From NCBI GenBank assembly GCA_045594445.1, contig JAZNYL010000092.1, forward strand, positions 1-64,000: a stretch of 64,000 bases of DNA, read 5' to 3'. The stretch comes from SVQP01 sp045594445. Lineage in GTDB: Bacteria; Bacillota; Clostridia; Oscillospirales; CAG-272. Shown in pieces: positions 16,720 through 24,091 of the stretch. Below the pieces are notes generated by a model. That model was given only the letters and a program-made list of their open reading frames with translations. It was not told the origin of the DNA and ran no database searches. The translations under genes were made by a program, and so were the position numbers. The first letter of the stretch is position 1. Every line of letters starts with the position of its first letter.

Positions 16720-18799
16720 ATGGATCTGGAAGGCAGGGGAGATCCTGTCGGATGAATTTGCGGATTTCGTTGCGGAATTTGTCGCGAGCGGTGAAGCACC
16801 CTACACGCTGACAATTGCTGCGGACTCCAATTATACCGTGTATATAAACGGCGAGCTTGCAGCCTTTGGCCAGTACGCCGACTATCCGACCTACAAGATC
16901 TGTGACCGTGTGGATGTCACCAAGCTTGTCAAGGCGGGAAAGAACCGACTGGCAGTCGTGGTCTGGTATTACGGTGACGATACCCAAACCTATATTCACG
17001 GCGAGCCCGGTGTGATCTTTGAGATACGCGAGCAGGATGCGCCAATTTGCTACTCCGATGAAAGTACGCTTTCGCGGCTGTCGCGCGACTATATTTCTCA
17101 CGTCAGACAGCTGATCTCGGGGCAGCTGGGCTATACCTATCACTACGATGCTACCGCATACGATGGCTTTATTGAGCAGGACGCGACCGACAGCTTTGCG
17201 CCAAGCGTGCTCATGCCCATGATTTCAACCGATTTTACTCTGCGTCCGATCAAGATGCTGGAGCTTGCTCCGAGAACACAAGCGCAGATGTGTATGCAAG
17301 GCCTTTTTGATTACGTGGAAAAGCAGCATACAAGCCCTGATAAGATGATGCAGCACGCAGCGCTTCGCCATCGCTATCCCGAGCAGATCTCGGATATGCG
17401 CGGATTTTTCGGCTTTGATAAGCCTGTGAATTTCAAAACAGAGGACGCGGCACAGGGCATCTTCTTTGTTGTGGATCTCGGACAGGAGTGGGCGGGATTC
17501 CTTGATTTTGATATTGAAGTTCCGTATGATTGCCGCATTGATATCGGCTACGGCGAGCATCTGGCAGACGGCAGATGCCGCACCTCGGTACGCGGCTTCT
17601 CGGCAGATTATAAAGCAAAAAAGGGAAGAAACCAATACATGCACACGTTCCGTCGCTTTGGCTGCAGATACGTGCAGTTCTTTGTTCACGCCACCGAATT
17701 CACCGTGCATTACGCAGGTCTGAGGCCTACGCTGTATCCCGTGACCGCCAAGAAATTTGATAAGGGAAACCTGCTGCAGAACACTATCTACGAGGTCTGC
17801 ACAAACACGCTGATCCAATGCATGCACGAGCACTACGAGGATTGCCCCTGGAGAGAGCAGGCGCTCTATTGTATGGACTCGCGCAATCAAATGCTGTGTG
17901 GCTATTATGCTTTTGGCGAAAAGGAATTTCCACGCGCCAACCTCAAGCTGATCTCCAAGGGCTTGCGCCCCGACGGTATTTTGACGCTTTGTTATCCAGC
18001 GGGCAAGGATTTTCCCATTCCTTCATTTTCTACCGTATATTTTATTCAGATGCAGGAATATATCGAGCACACGGGCGACGTTACGCTGGCAGAGGAATGC
18101 TATCCCGTTCTGGATACCATCATCCATACCTTTATAGGGAAACTGCAGGACAGCGGCCTGATCGAGAATTTCTACGGTGAGGGAGGCTACTGGAACTTCT
18201 ACGAGTGGAGCCCCGGCATGAACGGCCACTTCTTTGAAAAGGTGCGCAGCATGGAGTGTCCCATCAACGCATTCTTCTCGCTTGCTCTGCAGAGCATGAC
18301 CAAGATCTGCGATGCGCTGGGTAAGACCCGGGAGGCAGAGGAGTACAGCGAGCTTTCCAAGAGTGTCAACGCTGCAATCGCAAAAGAGTTCTACAACCCC
18401 GAAACCAAGCTTTTTGAGTCGTTTGACAATCGCTGCAGAGGAGAATACAGCGTACTGACCAACGCGCTTTGCATGCTGTGCGGTGCTGCCGATACGGTGG
18501 ACAAGACCAATATTCTTCGTATTCTCGCAACCAACGGGAAAGACAACTGTGGATACACAGTACATCCCAATACACTTAGCATGAACTCCTTCCGCTTTGA
18601 CGCGCTGCTGGCATACGACAGGGAAGCGTACGCTAAGGTGATCATCGAAGAGATCGATCGCGACTATTTCTATATGCTGCGTAACGGTGCAACTACCTTC
18701 TGGGAGACCATCATTGGCCTTTCCGATTTCGGACACGCCGCAAGCCTGTGTCACGGTTGGAGCGCTTTGCCGATCTACTACTACGAAATACTGCTCTAA
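16703..18799 (+). CDS. Putative alpha-L-rhamnosidase (GH78-like)
   Basis: A 698-residue protein without signal peptide. The N-terminal beta-sandwich (about 1-130) carries WIWKAGE and YTVYINGELAAFG, as in GH78 N-domains. A second beta domain (about 230-340) leads into an (alpha/alpha)6 barrel containing HEHYEDCPWREQALYCMD (about 373-390), the GH78 hallmark (D/E)CPxRxQ, and NFYEWSPG near residue 500. These suggest release of terminal alpha-L-rhamnose from glycans inside the cell. GGAGGT precedes ATG 16703, within the end of the radical SAM gene. No terminator is evident before the next promoter. Confidence 0.8.
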   Translation: MFLKAKWIWKAGEILSDEFADFVAEFVASGEAPYTLTIAADSNYTVYINGELAAFGQYADYPTYKICDRVDVTKLVKAGKNRLAVVVWYYGDDTQTYIHGEPGVIFEIREQDAPICYSDESTLSRLSRDYISHVRQLISGQLGYTYHYDATAYDGFIEQDATDSFAPSVLMPMISTDFTLRPIKMLELAPRTQAQMCMQGLFDYVEKQHTSPDKMMQHAALRHRYPEQISDMRGFFGFDKPVNFKTEDAAQGIFFVVDLGQEWAGFLDFDIEVPYDCRIDIGYGEHLADGRCRTSVRGFSADYKAKKGRNQYMHTFRRFGCRYVQFFVHATEFTVHYAGLRPTLYPVTAKKFDKGNLLQNTIYEVCTNTLIQCMHEHYEDCPWREQALYCMDSRNQMLCGYYAFGEKEFPRANLKLISKGLRPDGILTLCYPAGKDFPIPSFSTVYFIQMQEYIEHTGDVTLAEECYPVLDTIIHTFIGKLQDSGLIENFYGEGGYWNFYEWSPGMNGHFFEKVRSMECPINAFFSLALQSMTKICDALGKTREAEEYSELSKSVNAAIAKEFYNPETKLFESFDNRCRGEYSVLTNALCMLCGAADTVDKTNILRILATNGKDNCGYTVHPNTLSMNSFRFDALLAYDREAYAKVIIEEIDRDYFYMLRNGATTFWETIIGLSDFGHAASLCHGWSALPIYYYEILL

Positions 18800-18852
18800 A
18801 GTGAAATTTGAGTGAACAAGATTTGTGCAATAATACCAGTAAATGAGGGAAT

Positions 18853-18880
18853 ATTTCGTAAATGTGCCTATTTACGGAAT
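18853..18880. promoter_or_regulatory. Inverted repeat overlapping -35 of first surface-protein gene (candidate operator)
   Basis: ATTTCGTAAAT (18853-18863) and ATTTACGGAAT (18870-18880) form an inverted repeat with one mismatch and a 6-base spacer. It covers the -35 hexamer of the promoter at 18871-18899 and falls within a 27-nt block (18851-18877) also recognisable upstream of the two downstream paralogs. Confidence 0.5.
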
Positions 18881-18899
18881 TCGGGTTTTGTGCTATAAT
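18871..18899 (+). promoter_or_regulatory. Promoter of surface-protein paralog 1
   Basis: TTTACG (18871-18876) and TATAAT (18894-18899) have a 17-base spacer. The same TTTAC-17-TATAAT layout precedes paralogs 2 and 3. Confidence 0.8.
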
Positions 18900-18952
18900 A
18901 ATACTGCGCATGTATGCGACACCAAAACTATTTTTCAAAGGAGATTTTCATC

Positions 18953-20554
18953 ATGAAAAGATTTCTTTCCGTGCTGCTCGCTTCTCTGATGGTTCTGTCC
19001 CTGGCAGCTGCTATGGTAGTTTCTACCTCCGCAGCTCTCGAAGGCGACTGGGCATCCTCCAGAAGCGGCAGTGACTACGAAGACGAAGGCAGCTACTGCC
19101 CCGCAGCAGGCTACCACTATGATCCCGAGCTGGGCTTCGTTCTTGATCCCCCCGTTTATGCAGACCAAACCACTCCCTTCGTTCAGATGCACACCAGAAA
19201 TCCTCTGGATCTGAAGGCTAACAACGATGGCAACGGTAACTCCGTTTCCGTTAAGGTAAGAGTACTTGAGTACGCTTACGACGGCGGCGAAGGCAAGGAC
19301 CAGTGGATCGCGTTCACTCTGAACAGCCAGCCCATGTCCACTCCCGGCTCCACCAAGTACGGCGAAGGCCTCTGCATCCTGATCCGTGGCGGCGGCTTCG
19401 GTTCCGCACAGGTTCAGCCCTTCTACGTAGATGACGTAACCGGCAAGAGCTTCTCTCCTGCAGCTGCTTTCCCCTCCGTTGATGTTCCCATGAACGATCA
19501 GGATCAGGAAGAGTACACCTTTACCGTGAAGTACGTTGACGGTGGCTACGTTTACGCTGTAAACGGCACCGAGTTCGTTGCTGACGAAGCTTTGAACGCT
19601 CACTTTGACAGAGTATTTGCTGAAGGCGCATACGTTGGCGTTATTTGCCAGACCGGTGTTGCTAACACCAAGATTCAGCTCGCTATCACCGAGTGGCAGG
19701 GCGACCTCCCCGTAGGTGACGACTCCGCAGATCCCGAAGAGGACCTCCGCCAGAAGGCTCCCATCGCTGATTCCGCAACCATTGAGGCTAACATGCCTGC
19801 AGTTCTGTGGGATTCTACCTGCAGAGACTTCAGAAAGATCTCCGTTTCCGGCGGTGAATACACCATCAACGATGACGGTTCCGTTAAGATCGCTACCCAG
19901 ACTGTTTCTCCTTACGTTTCCTTCGGCGTTAAGTCCGAGGTTTCCTACGAAGCAGCTGATTTCCCCTACGTTGCAGTTCTGACCAGAAACTGCTGGGCTA
20001 ACAGCGGTAACGTTTACTACTGCGCAGGTGATATTCTTTCCGCAGAGAACTCCTACAGCGAGAACTGGGATCCCACCGAGTATGATTTCGGCGGCGGTTG
20101 GACCATGGGTATCATGGACTTCTCCGATTACACCGATGATGATGCAGAGACCAACGTAGGCGGTTGGGAAGGCAGAATCAACAGCATCCGTGTTGGTTAT
20201 GACTTTGCTGCTGACGACATCGCTAACGAAGAATACAACAATTTCGACATCGCATTCATCGGCGCATTCCGTTCCGTTGAAGAAGCTACCGCTTACACTC
20301 AGGCTTGGCTGGCTGCTAAGGGCTACAGCGCAGACGTTGTAACCGAGCCCGAGACCACCAAGGCTCCCGAGACCGAGCCCGAAACCACCAAGGCTCCCGA
20401 GACCAACGCTCCCGATGCTACCGAAGCTCCTTCCGATGGTGAAGTTACCACCGAGGCTGAAAAGTCCGGCGGCTGCGGCTCCATCGTTGCTGCTCCCATC
20501 GTTGCTCTGATCGCTATGCTGGGCGTTGCATTCGTTGCAAAGAAGAGAGACTAA
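18953..20554 (+). CDS. Exported surface protein, paralog 1, with C-terminal Cys-hydrophobic-Lys anchor
   Basis: A 533-residue protein of unrecognised family. A Sec signal peptide (about 1-27, ending STSA-A) is followed by EGDWASSRSG and two beta-rich regions: about 30-245, lectin-like in feel with EYTFTVKYVDGG and NGTEF, and about 260-450 with VSYEAADFPYVAVLTRNCW. A Thr/Glu/Pro linker follows, then a tail of SGGCGS, a hydrophobic segment containing ALIA and the end AFVAKKRD. The tail fits a membrane or processed anchor. Codons are strongly biased to GTT, GCT, TCC, AAC and ACC like rpsB and tsf, implying high expression. ATG 18953 follows AAAGGAG; the upstream in-frame ATG at 18914 has no such site and would add residues before the signal peptide. 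Confidence 0.85.
   Translation: MKRFLSVLLASLMVLSLAAAMVVSTSAALEGDWASSRSGSDYEDEGSYCPAAGYHYDPELGFVLDPPVYADQTTPFVQMHTRNPLDLKANNDGNGNSVSVKVRVLEYAYDGGEGKDQWIAFTLNSQPMSTPGSTKYGEGLCILIRGGGFGSAQVQPFYVDDVTGKSFSPAAAFPSVDVPMNDQDQEEYTFTVKYVDGGYVYAVNGTEFVADEALNAHFDRVFAEGAYVGVICQTGVANTKIQLAITEWQGDLPVGDDSADPEEDLRQKAPIADSATIEANMPAVLWDSTCRDFRKISVSGGEYTINDDGSVKIATQTVSPYVSFGVKSEVSYEAADFPYVAVLTRNCWANSGNVYYCAGDILSAENSYSENWDPTEYDFGGGWTMGIMDFSDYTDDDAETNVGGWEGRINSIRVGYDFAADDIANEEYNNFDIAFIGAFRSVEEATAYTQAWLAAKGYSADVVTEPETTKAPETEPETTKAPETNAPDATEAPSDGEVTTEAEKSGGCGSIVAAPIVALIAMLGVAFVAKKRD
20343..20402 (+). repeat. Two-copy 30-bp direct repeat in linker-coding region
   Basis: Positions 20343-20372 and 20373-20402 are the same 30 bases with one mismatch and encode a repeated ten-residue Glu/Pro/Thr/Lys/Ala unit of the cell-wall-spanning linker. 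Slippage could change linker length. Confidence 0.85.
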
Positions 20555-20582
20555 TTCTTAACTGAATTATCACCCTGAATTC

Positions 20583-20615
20583 AAGGGGCTGACGCGATGC
20601 GTCAGCCCCTTTTTT
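20583..20615 (+). terminator. Terminator of paralog 1
   Basis: A 13-bp stem (AAGGGGCTGACGC and complement) with a 3-base loop is followed by a T run. The core CTGACGC/GCGTCAG recurs in the terminators of paralogs 2 and 3. Confidence 0.93.
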
Positions 20616-20665
20616 GTTTGTTAATAGTGTTGCTTTTGGGGAATCAGTTTTGTACAAAATCACCA

Positions 20666-20694
20666 TTTACAGTTTTTTGAGTTAGTGATATAAT
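20666..20694 (+). promoter_or_regulatory. Promoter of surface-protein paralog 2
   Basis: TTTACA (20666-20671) and TATAAT (20689-20694) have a 17-base spacer. The preceding block 20646-20672 matches the one before paralog 3 at about 20 of 27 positions. Confidence 0.8.
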
Positions 20695-20732
20695 CTATAT
20701 ATAAAATTATCTCAAAGAAAAGGAGAAGAAAC

Positions 20733-22292
20733 ATGAGAAAATTTTTGACAATCATGCTTGCTATGTGTCTGTTGCTTGCAACTATGACCATGCTGGCAAT
20801 CCCTGCAAGCGCCGCTGAGGTAGAAGGAGACTGGGTGACCTCCAGAGCAGGCGACGCATATGAAGAGGGCGTTACGGATTACACTCCCGCTGCAGGCTAT
20901 ACGTACACTCCCGAGGGCTTCCAGACGATTGCTCCCGATTTTACTAACTGCAATCCTTACGTTCAGGCACACACAAAGAATGCCTATAACCTCAAGGACC
21001 CCAATGCTGACGGAAACGGCAACGCGCTTTCCGTAAAGTTTACCGTCCAGGATTTTGCATACGGCGGCGAATTCGGTAATAAGGACGAATGGGTCGCCAT
21101 TACGCTCAACAGCGAGCCTGTTGTAACCCAGGGTAACCCTGAATACGGCGCCGGTCTGTGCATTCTGATCCGTGGTAACGGAGGCGGTTCTGCAACAGGC
21201 CAGCCCCATTACGTCGATAAAGAAAACAATCGCTTCACCCTGTTCATTTCCGGTCAGATCAATCCCGAGCTCAATGACAAGGATCAGGAGGTTTACACCT
21301 TCAGCATCAAGCATGATGGAACTAACTACGTGATGAATTTGTGCGGCACCGAGTTTACCGATCCTACCGGTGTTCTTAACACCATTTTTGACGAGCAGTG
21401 TGCAAATGGGGCATATCTCGGTATCACTCTGATGTCCACCGAAGCAGAAACCACCGCTGCTTTTGTAATCAACGAGTTCCAGGGCGCTGTTCCTTACGGT
21501 GAGGATAGCGCTGAGCCCGAGGCAAACGTTAAGAATTTTGCAGAGATTGCTGATTCTGCAACTGTTCCCGCAGGCCAGCCTGCAGTAAAGTGGGATGGCA
21601 ATATTGAGCAGTGCGATAAGATCTCCATCGCTCAGGCTGACTATACTGTCCAGGAGAGCGGCCTTGTTACCTTGGTATGCAATGGCAATGCCCCCTATAT
21701 CAACTTCATGCTCAAAAACGAAATCTCTTATGAAGCAACCGATTTCCCGGTTGTCGCAATCCTGACAAGAAATTGCTGGGCGTCTTCGGGCAGCATCTAT
21801 TACATGTCCGGTAAGACCCTGGGATGCGGTGCTGATAACCGGATGGACTTCATTGTCGATGAGATTGAACTTGGCGAGGGCTGGGGACTTTCCCTGGTAG
21901 ATCTTAGAGAAGATCCCGAGTGGGAGGGAAGAATCAACGGTATCCGTTGCGATTTTTCTGAAGTAGATTATACGGATGAGCAATACAATACGTTTGACGT
22001 TGCATACTTTGCCGCATTCCGTACCGAAGAGGATGCACAGCAGTATGCAAAGGATTACCTGATCGCGCTGCTTGGCAAGCTGCCCGAGACCACCGAAAAG
22101 CCTACCGAAGAGCCTACCACCGAAGCTCCCACTACCGAGGCAAAGACCGATGCTCCCACCGAAGAGATTCCCTCCGAGGAAGTTTCCACCGATGCAGAGC
22201 AGTCCGGCGGCTGCAAGTCCGTAGCGATCGCTCCCGTTGCGGCACTGATCGCATTTGTCGGCGTTGCATTCGTTGCAAAAAAGAAGGACTAA
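20733..22292 (+). CDS. Exported surface protein, paralog 2, with C-terminal Cys-hydrophobic-Lys anchor
   Basis: A 519-residue relative of its neighbour on each side. Signal peptide to about residue 28, then EGDWVTSRAGD and AAGYTYTPEG, a first beta-rich region with YGAGLCILIRGNG and EVYTFSIKHDG, and a second with ISYEATDFPVVAILTRNCW. A Thr/Glu/Pro linker (about 455-485) leads to the tail SGGCKS, hydrophobic segment with AALIA and the end AFVAKKKD. Codon bias is less extreme than in paralog 1. AAAGGAGAAG precedes ATG 20733. Function unknown; a surface glycan-binding or structural role is inference from architecture. Confidence 0.85.
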   Translation: MRKFLTIMLAMCLLLATMTMLAIPASAAEVEGDWVTSRAGDAYEEGVTDYTPAAGYTYTPEGFQTIAPDFTNCNPYVQAHTKNAYNLKDPNADGNGNALSVKFTVQDFAYGGEFGNKDEWVAITLNSEPVVTQGNPEYGAGLCILIRGNGGGSATGQPHYVDKENNRFTLFISGQINPELNDKDQEVYTFSIKHDGTNYVMNLCGTEFTDPTGVLNTIFDEQCANGAYLGITLMSTEAETTAAFVINEFQGAVPYGEDSAEPEANVKNFAEIADSATVPAGQPAVKWDGNIEQCDKISIAQADYTVQESGLVTLVCNGNAPYINFMLKNEISYEATDFPVVAILTRNCWASSGSIYYMSGKTLGCGADNRMDFIVDEIELGEGWGLSLVDLREDPEWEGRINGIRCDFSEVDYTDEQYNTFDVAYFAAFRTEEDAQQYAKDYLIALLGKLPETTEKPTEEPTTEAPTTEAKTDAPTEEIPSEEVSTDAEQSGGCKSVAIAPVAALIAFVGVAFVAKKKD

Positions 22293-22306
22293 AATATCAT
22301 AATTTT

Positions 22307-22340
22307 AAGGGCTGACGCTTTGGCGTCAGCCCTTGTTATT
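22307..22340 (+). terminator. Terminator of paralog 2
   Basis: A 12-bp stem (AAGGGCTGACGC and complement) has a 4-base loop, with a T-rich stretch downstream. It shares its core stem with the other two paralog terminators. Confidence 0.88.
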
Positions 22341-22379
22341 TTGCACGAAATGGGTACACATATTTGTGGAATGTCACCA

Positions 22380-22408
22380 TTTACAGAAAAATGAAAAAGT
22401 GATATAAT
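22380..22408 (+). promoter_or_regulatory. Promoter of surface-protein paralog 3
   Basis: TTTACA (22380-22385) and TATAAT (22403-22408) are separated by 17 bases. The upstream block 22360-22386 resembles those of paralogs 1 and 2. Confidence 0.8.
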
Positions 22409-22447
22409 AAATGTGTATTCAATAATTCCTAATTAAGGAGAGACAAA

Positions 22448-23986
22448 ATGAAAAGATTGCTTGTTTTAGCTTTGACAGCAGTGATGATTCTGTCCGTTGC
22501 ATCCGTGATGATCATTCCCGGCGCAGCAGCGGTTGAAGGTGACTGGGTTGCAACCCGCGCAGCTGACGACTATCTGGATCCGGATAGCTACAGACCGTAT
22601 TGCGGTTTTCACTATGAAGTAGACAAGGGCCTTGTGTTGGATTCTGCTGACTATACCAACAACACTCCCTATACGCACATTCATACCAAGACCCCTTATA
22701 ATCTCAAGGACACCAACGCAGCAGGTAACGGCAGATCCATCTCCTTGGAGTTTACCGTAACCGATTTTGCTTATGAAGGCAGTGACCACTGGGTCGGCAT
22801 CTCTCTGCACAGCAAAGAGATCTTCGCTCCCGGTCAGAAGGGATATGGCGAGGGCGTTTCCGTACTGATCCGCGGAGCAGGCGAAGGCGCTGCTGTTGCG
22901 CAGTTCTTCTATCTCAATGATGACAGAGGATACACGCTGTTCAGCCAGCAGCACGTCAACATCCCGCTCAACGAGCAGGGCCAGGAAATCTATACCTTTG
23001 AGGTAGAGTACACAGGCTCCGGATATGCTTTTTACGTATGCGGCACCAAGTTTGAGGACGTGACTAAGTTGGCGGACGAGACTCTGGATACTTACTGTGC
23101 AGACGGCGCATACGTGGGTATTTCCTTCTATACTACCGCGTCCGGTTCTTCCATCGGAGCGAACATCAGCAAGTTCCAGGGTGAGGTTCCTTTTGGTGAG
23201 GACAGCATGGAGCCCGAGGAAAACCGTAACAACTTCGCGCCTATCGCGGATTCTTCCACTGTTCCGGAAGGTCAGCCTGCACTGATCTGGAATTCTGCTA
23301 AGGAGCAGTTCAACCAGTTCCAGAGCTCAAATATCGACCTTGTTGCCAATGACGACGGTACTATGCGTGCAACTGCATTGACCGCTTCTGGTTACATAAT
23401 CTTCTCTCCTAAGGTTGCCGTTTCCTACGAGGCATCGGATTTCCCCGTGATTGCGATTCTGACCAGAAATTGCTTTGCAGAATCCGGCCTGGTATTCTAT
23501 AGTGCAGGTAAGAATTTGAGTGCTCAGCCCGATTGCAGCTGTGAGATTGATATTGCTGAGTATGAGTACGGTGATGAATGGTGCATGGGTATTCTGGATC
23601 TGACCGGTGACCTTGACTGGCAGGGCAGAGTCAACATGATTCGTATGGACATTCAGAACGTTGACTATACCGATGAAGAAATGAAGTATTATGATATTGC
23701 ATACATCGCATGCTTCCGCACCATTGAGGATGCTGAGCAGTATGCAAAGGATTATCTGATCGGCCTGCTTGGTGCAATGCCCGAGACGACCGAGAAGGAA
23801 ACCAATCCTCCCAAGACCGAAGCTCCCGAAACCGAAGCACCTACTGCAGAGACCGAAGCAGAGGGCGGTGAGCAGACCACCGAGGCAGAGCAGGAGAATA
23901 AGGGCTGCGGTTCTGTGATCGCTGCTCCCATAGTTGCTCTGATCGCGCTGCTGGGTATTGCATTCGTTGCAAAAAAGAGAAATTGA
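22448..23986 (+). CDS. Exported surface protein, paralog 3, with C-terminal Cys-hydrophobic-Lys anchor
   Basis: A 512-residue third copy. Signal peptide to about residue 26, then EGDWVATRAADD, a first beta-rich region (YGEGVSVLIRGAG, EIYTFEVEYTGSG, CGTKFED) and a second (VSYEASDFPVIAILTRNCF, GRVNMIRMD). The Thr/Glu/Pro linker ends in the tail KGCGS, hydrophobic segment with ALIA and the end AFVAKKRN. The last coding bases (GCATTCGTTGCAAA) are identical to those in paralogs 1 and 2. It has its own promoter and terminator, so each copy is an independent unit that can be differently expressed. Function unknown. Confidence 0.85.
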   Translation: MKRLLVLALTAVMILSVASVMIIPGAAAVEGDWVATRAADDYLDPDSYRPYCGFHYEVDKGLVLDSADYTNNTPYTHIHTKTPYNLKDTNAAGNGRSISLEFTVTDFAYEGSDHWVGISLHSKEIFAPGQKGYGEGVSVLIRGAGEGAAVAQFFYLNDDRGYTLFSQQHVNIPLNEQGQEIYTFEVEYTGSGYAFYVCGTKFEDVTKLADETLDTYCADGAYVGISFYTTASGSSIGANISKFQGEVPFGEDSMEPEENRNNFAPIADSSTVPEGQPALIWNSAKEQFNQFQSSNIDLVANDDGTMRATALTASGYIIFSPKVAVSYEASDFPVIAILTRNCFAESGLVFYSAGKNLSAQPDCSCEIDIAEYEYGDEWCMGILDLTGDLDWQGRVNMIRMDIQNVDYTDEEMKYYDIAYIACFRTIEDAEQYAKDYLIGLLGAMPETTEKETNPPKTEAPETEAPTAETEAEGGEQTTEAEQENKGCGSVIAAPIVALIALLGIAFVAKKRN

Positions 23987-23999
23987 ATCTGATATTTGG

Positions 24000-24030
24000 A
24001 AAGGACTGACGCCAAGCGTCAGTCCTTTCT
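24000..24030 (+). terminator. Terminator of paralog 3
   Basis: A 13-bp stem (AAAGGACTGACGC and complement) has a 3-base loop. The end of the hairpin abuts the TTGACA of the next promoter. Confidence 0.9.
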
Positions 24031-24058
24031 TGACAAATAAAAGAGAATGTAGTATAAT
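24030..24058 (+). promoter_or_regulatory. Consensus promoter of the large lipoprotein gene
   Basis: TTGACA (24030-24035) and TATAAT (24053-24058) have a 17-base spacer. Unlike the three paralog promoters it has a perfect -35 and lacks the shared 27-nt block. Confidence 0.87.
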
Positions 24059-24091
24059 AGATACATTACACCAAGGAAAGGAAATGTTTCC

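Noticed and set aside
18851..24058. The paralog array as a mobile element or prophage insertion
   Set aside because: No transposase, integrase, terminal inverted repeats or target duplication; each unit has its own host-like promoter and terminator.
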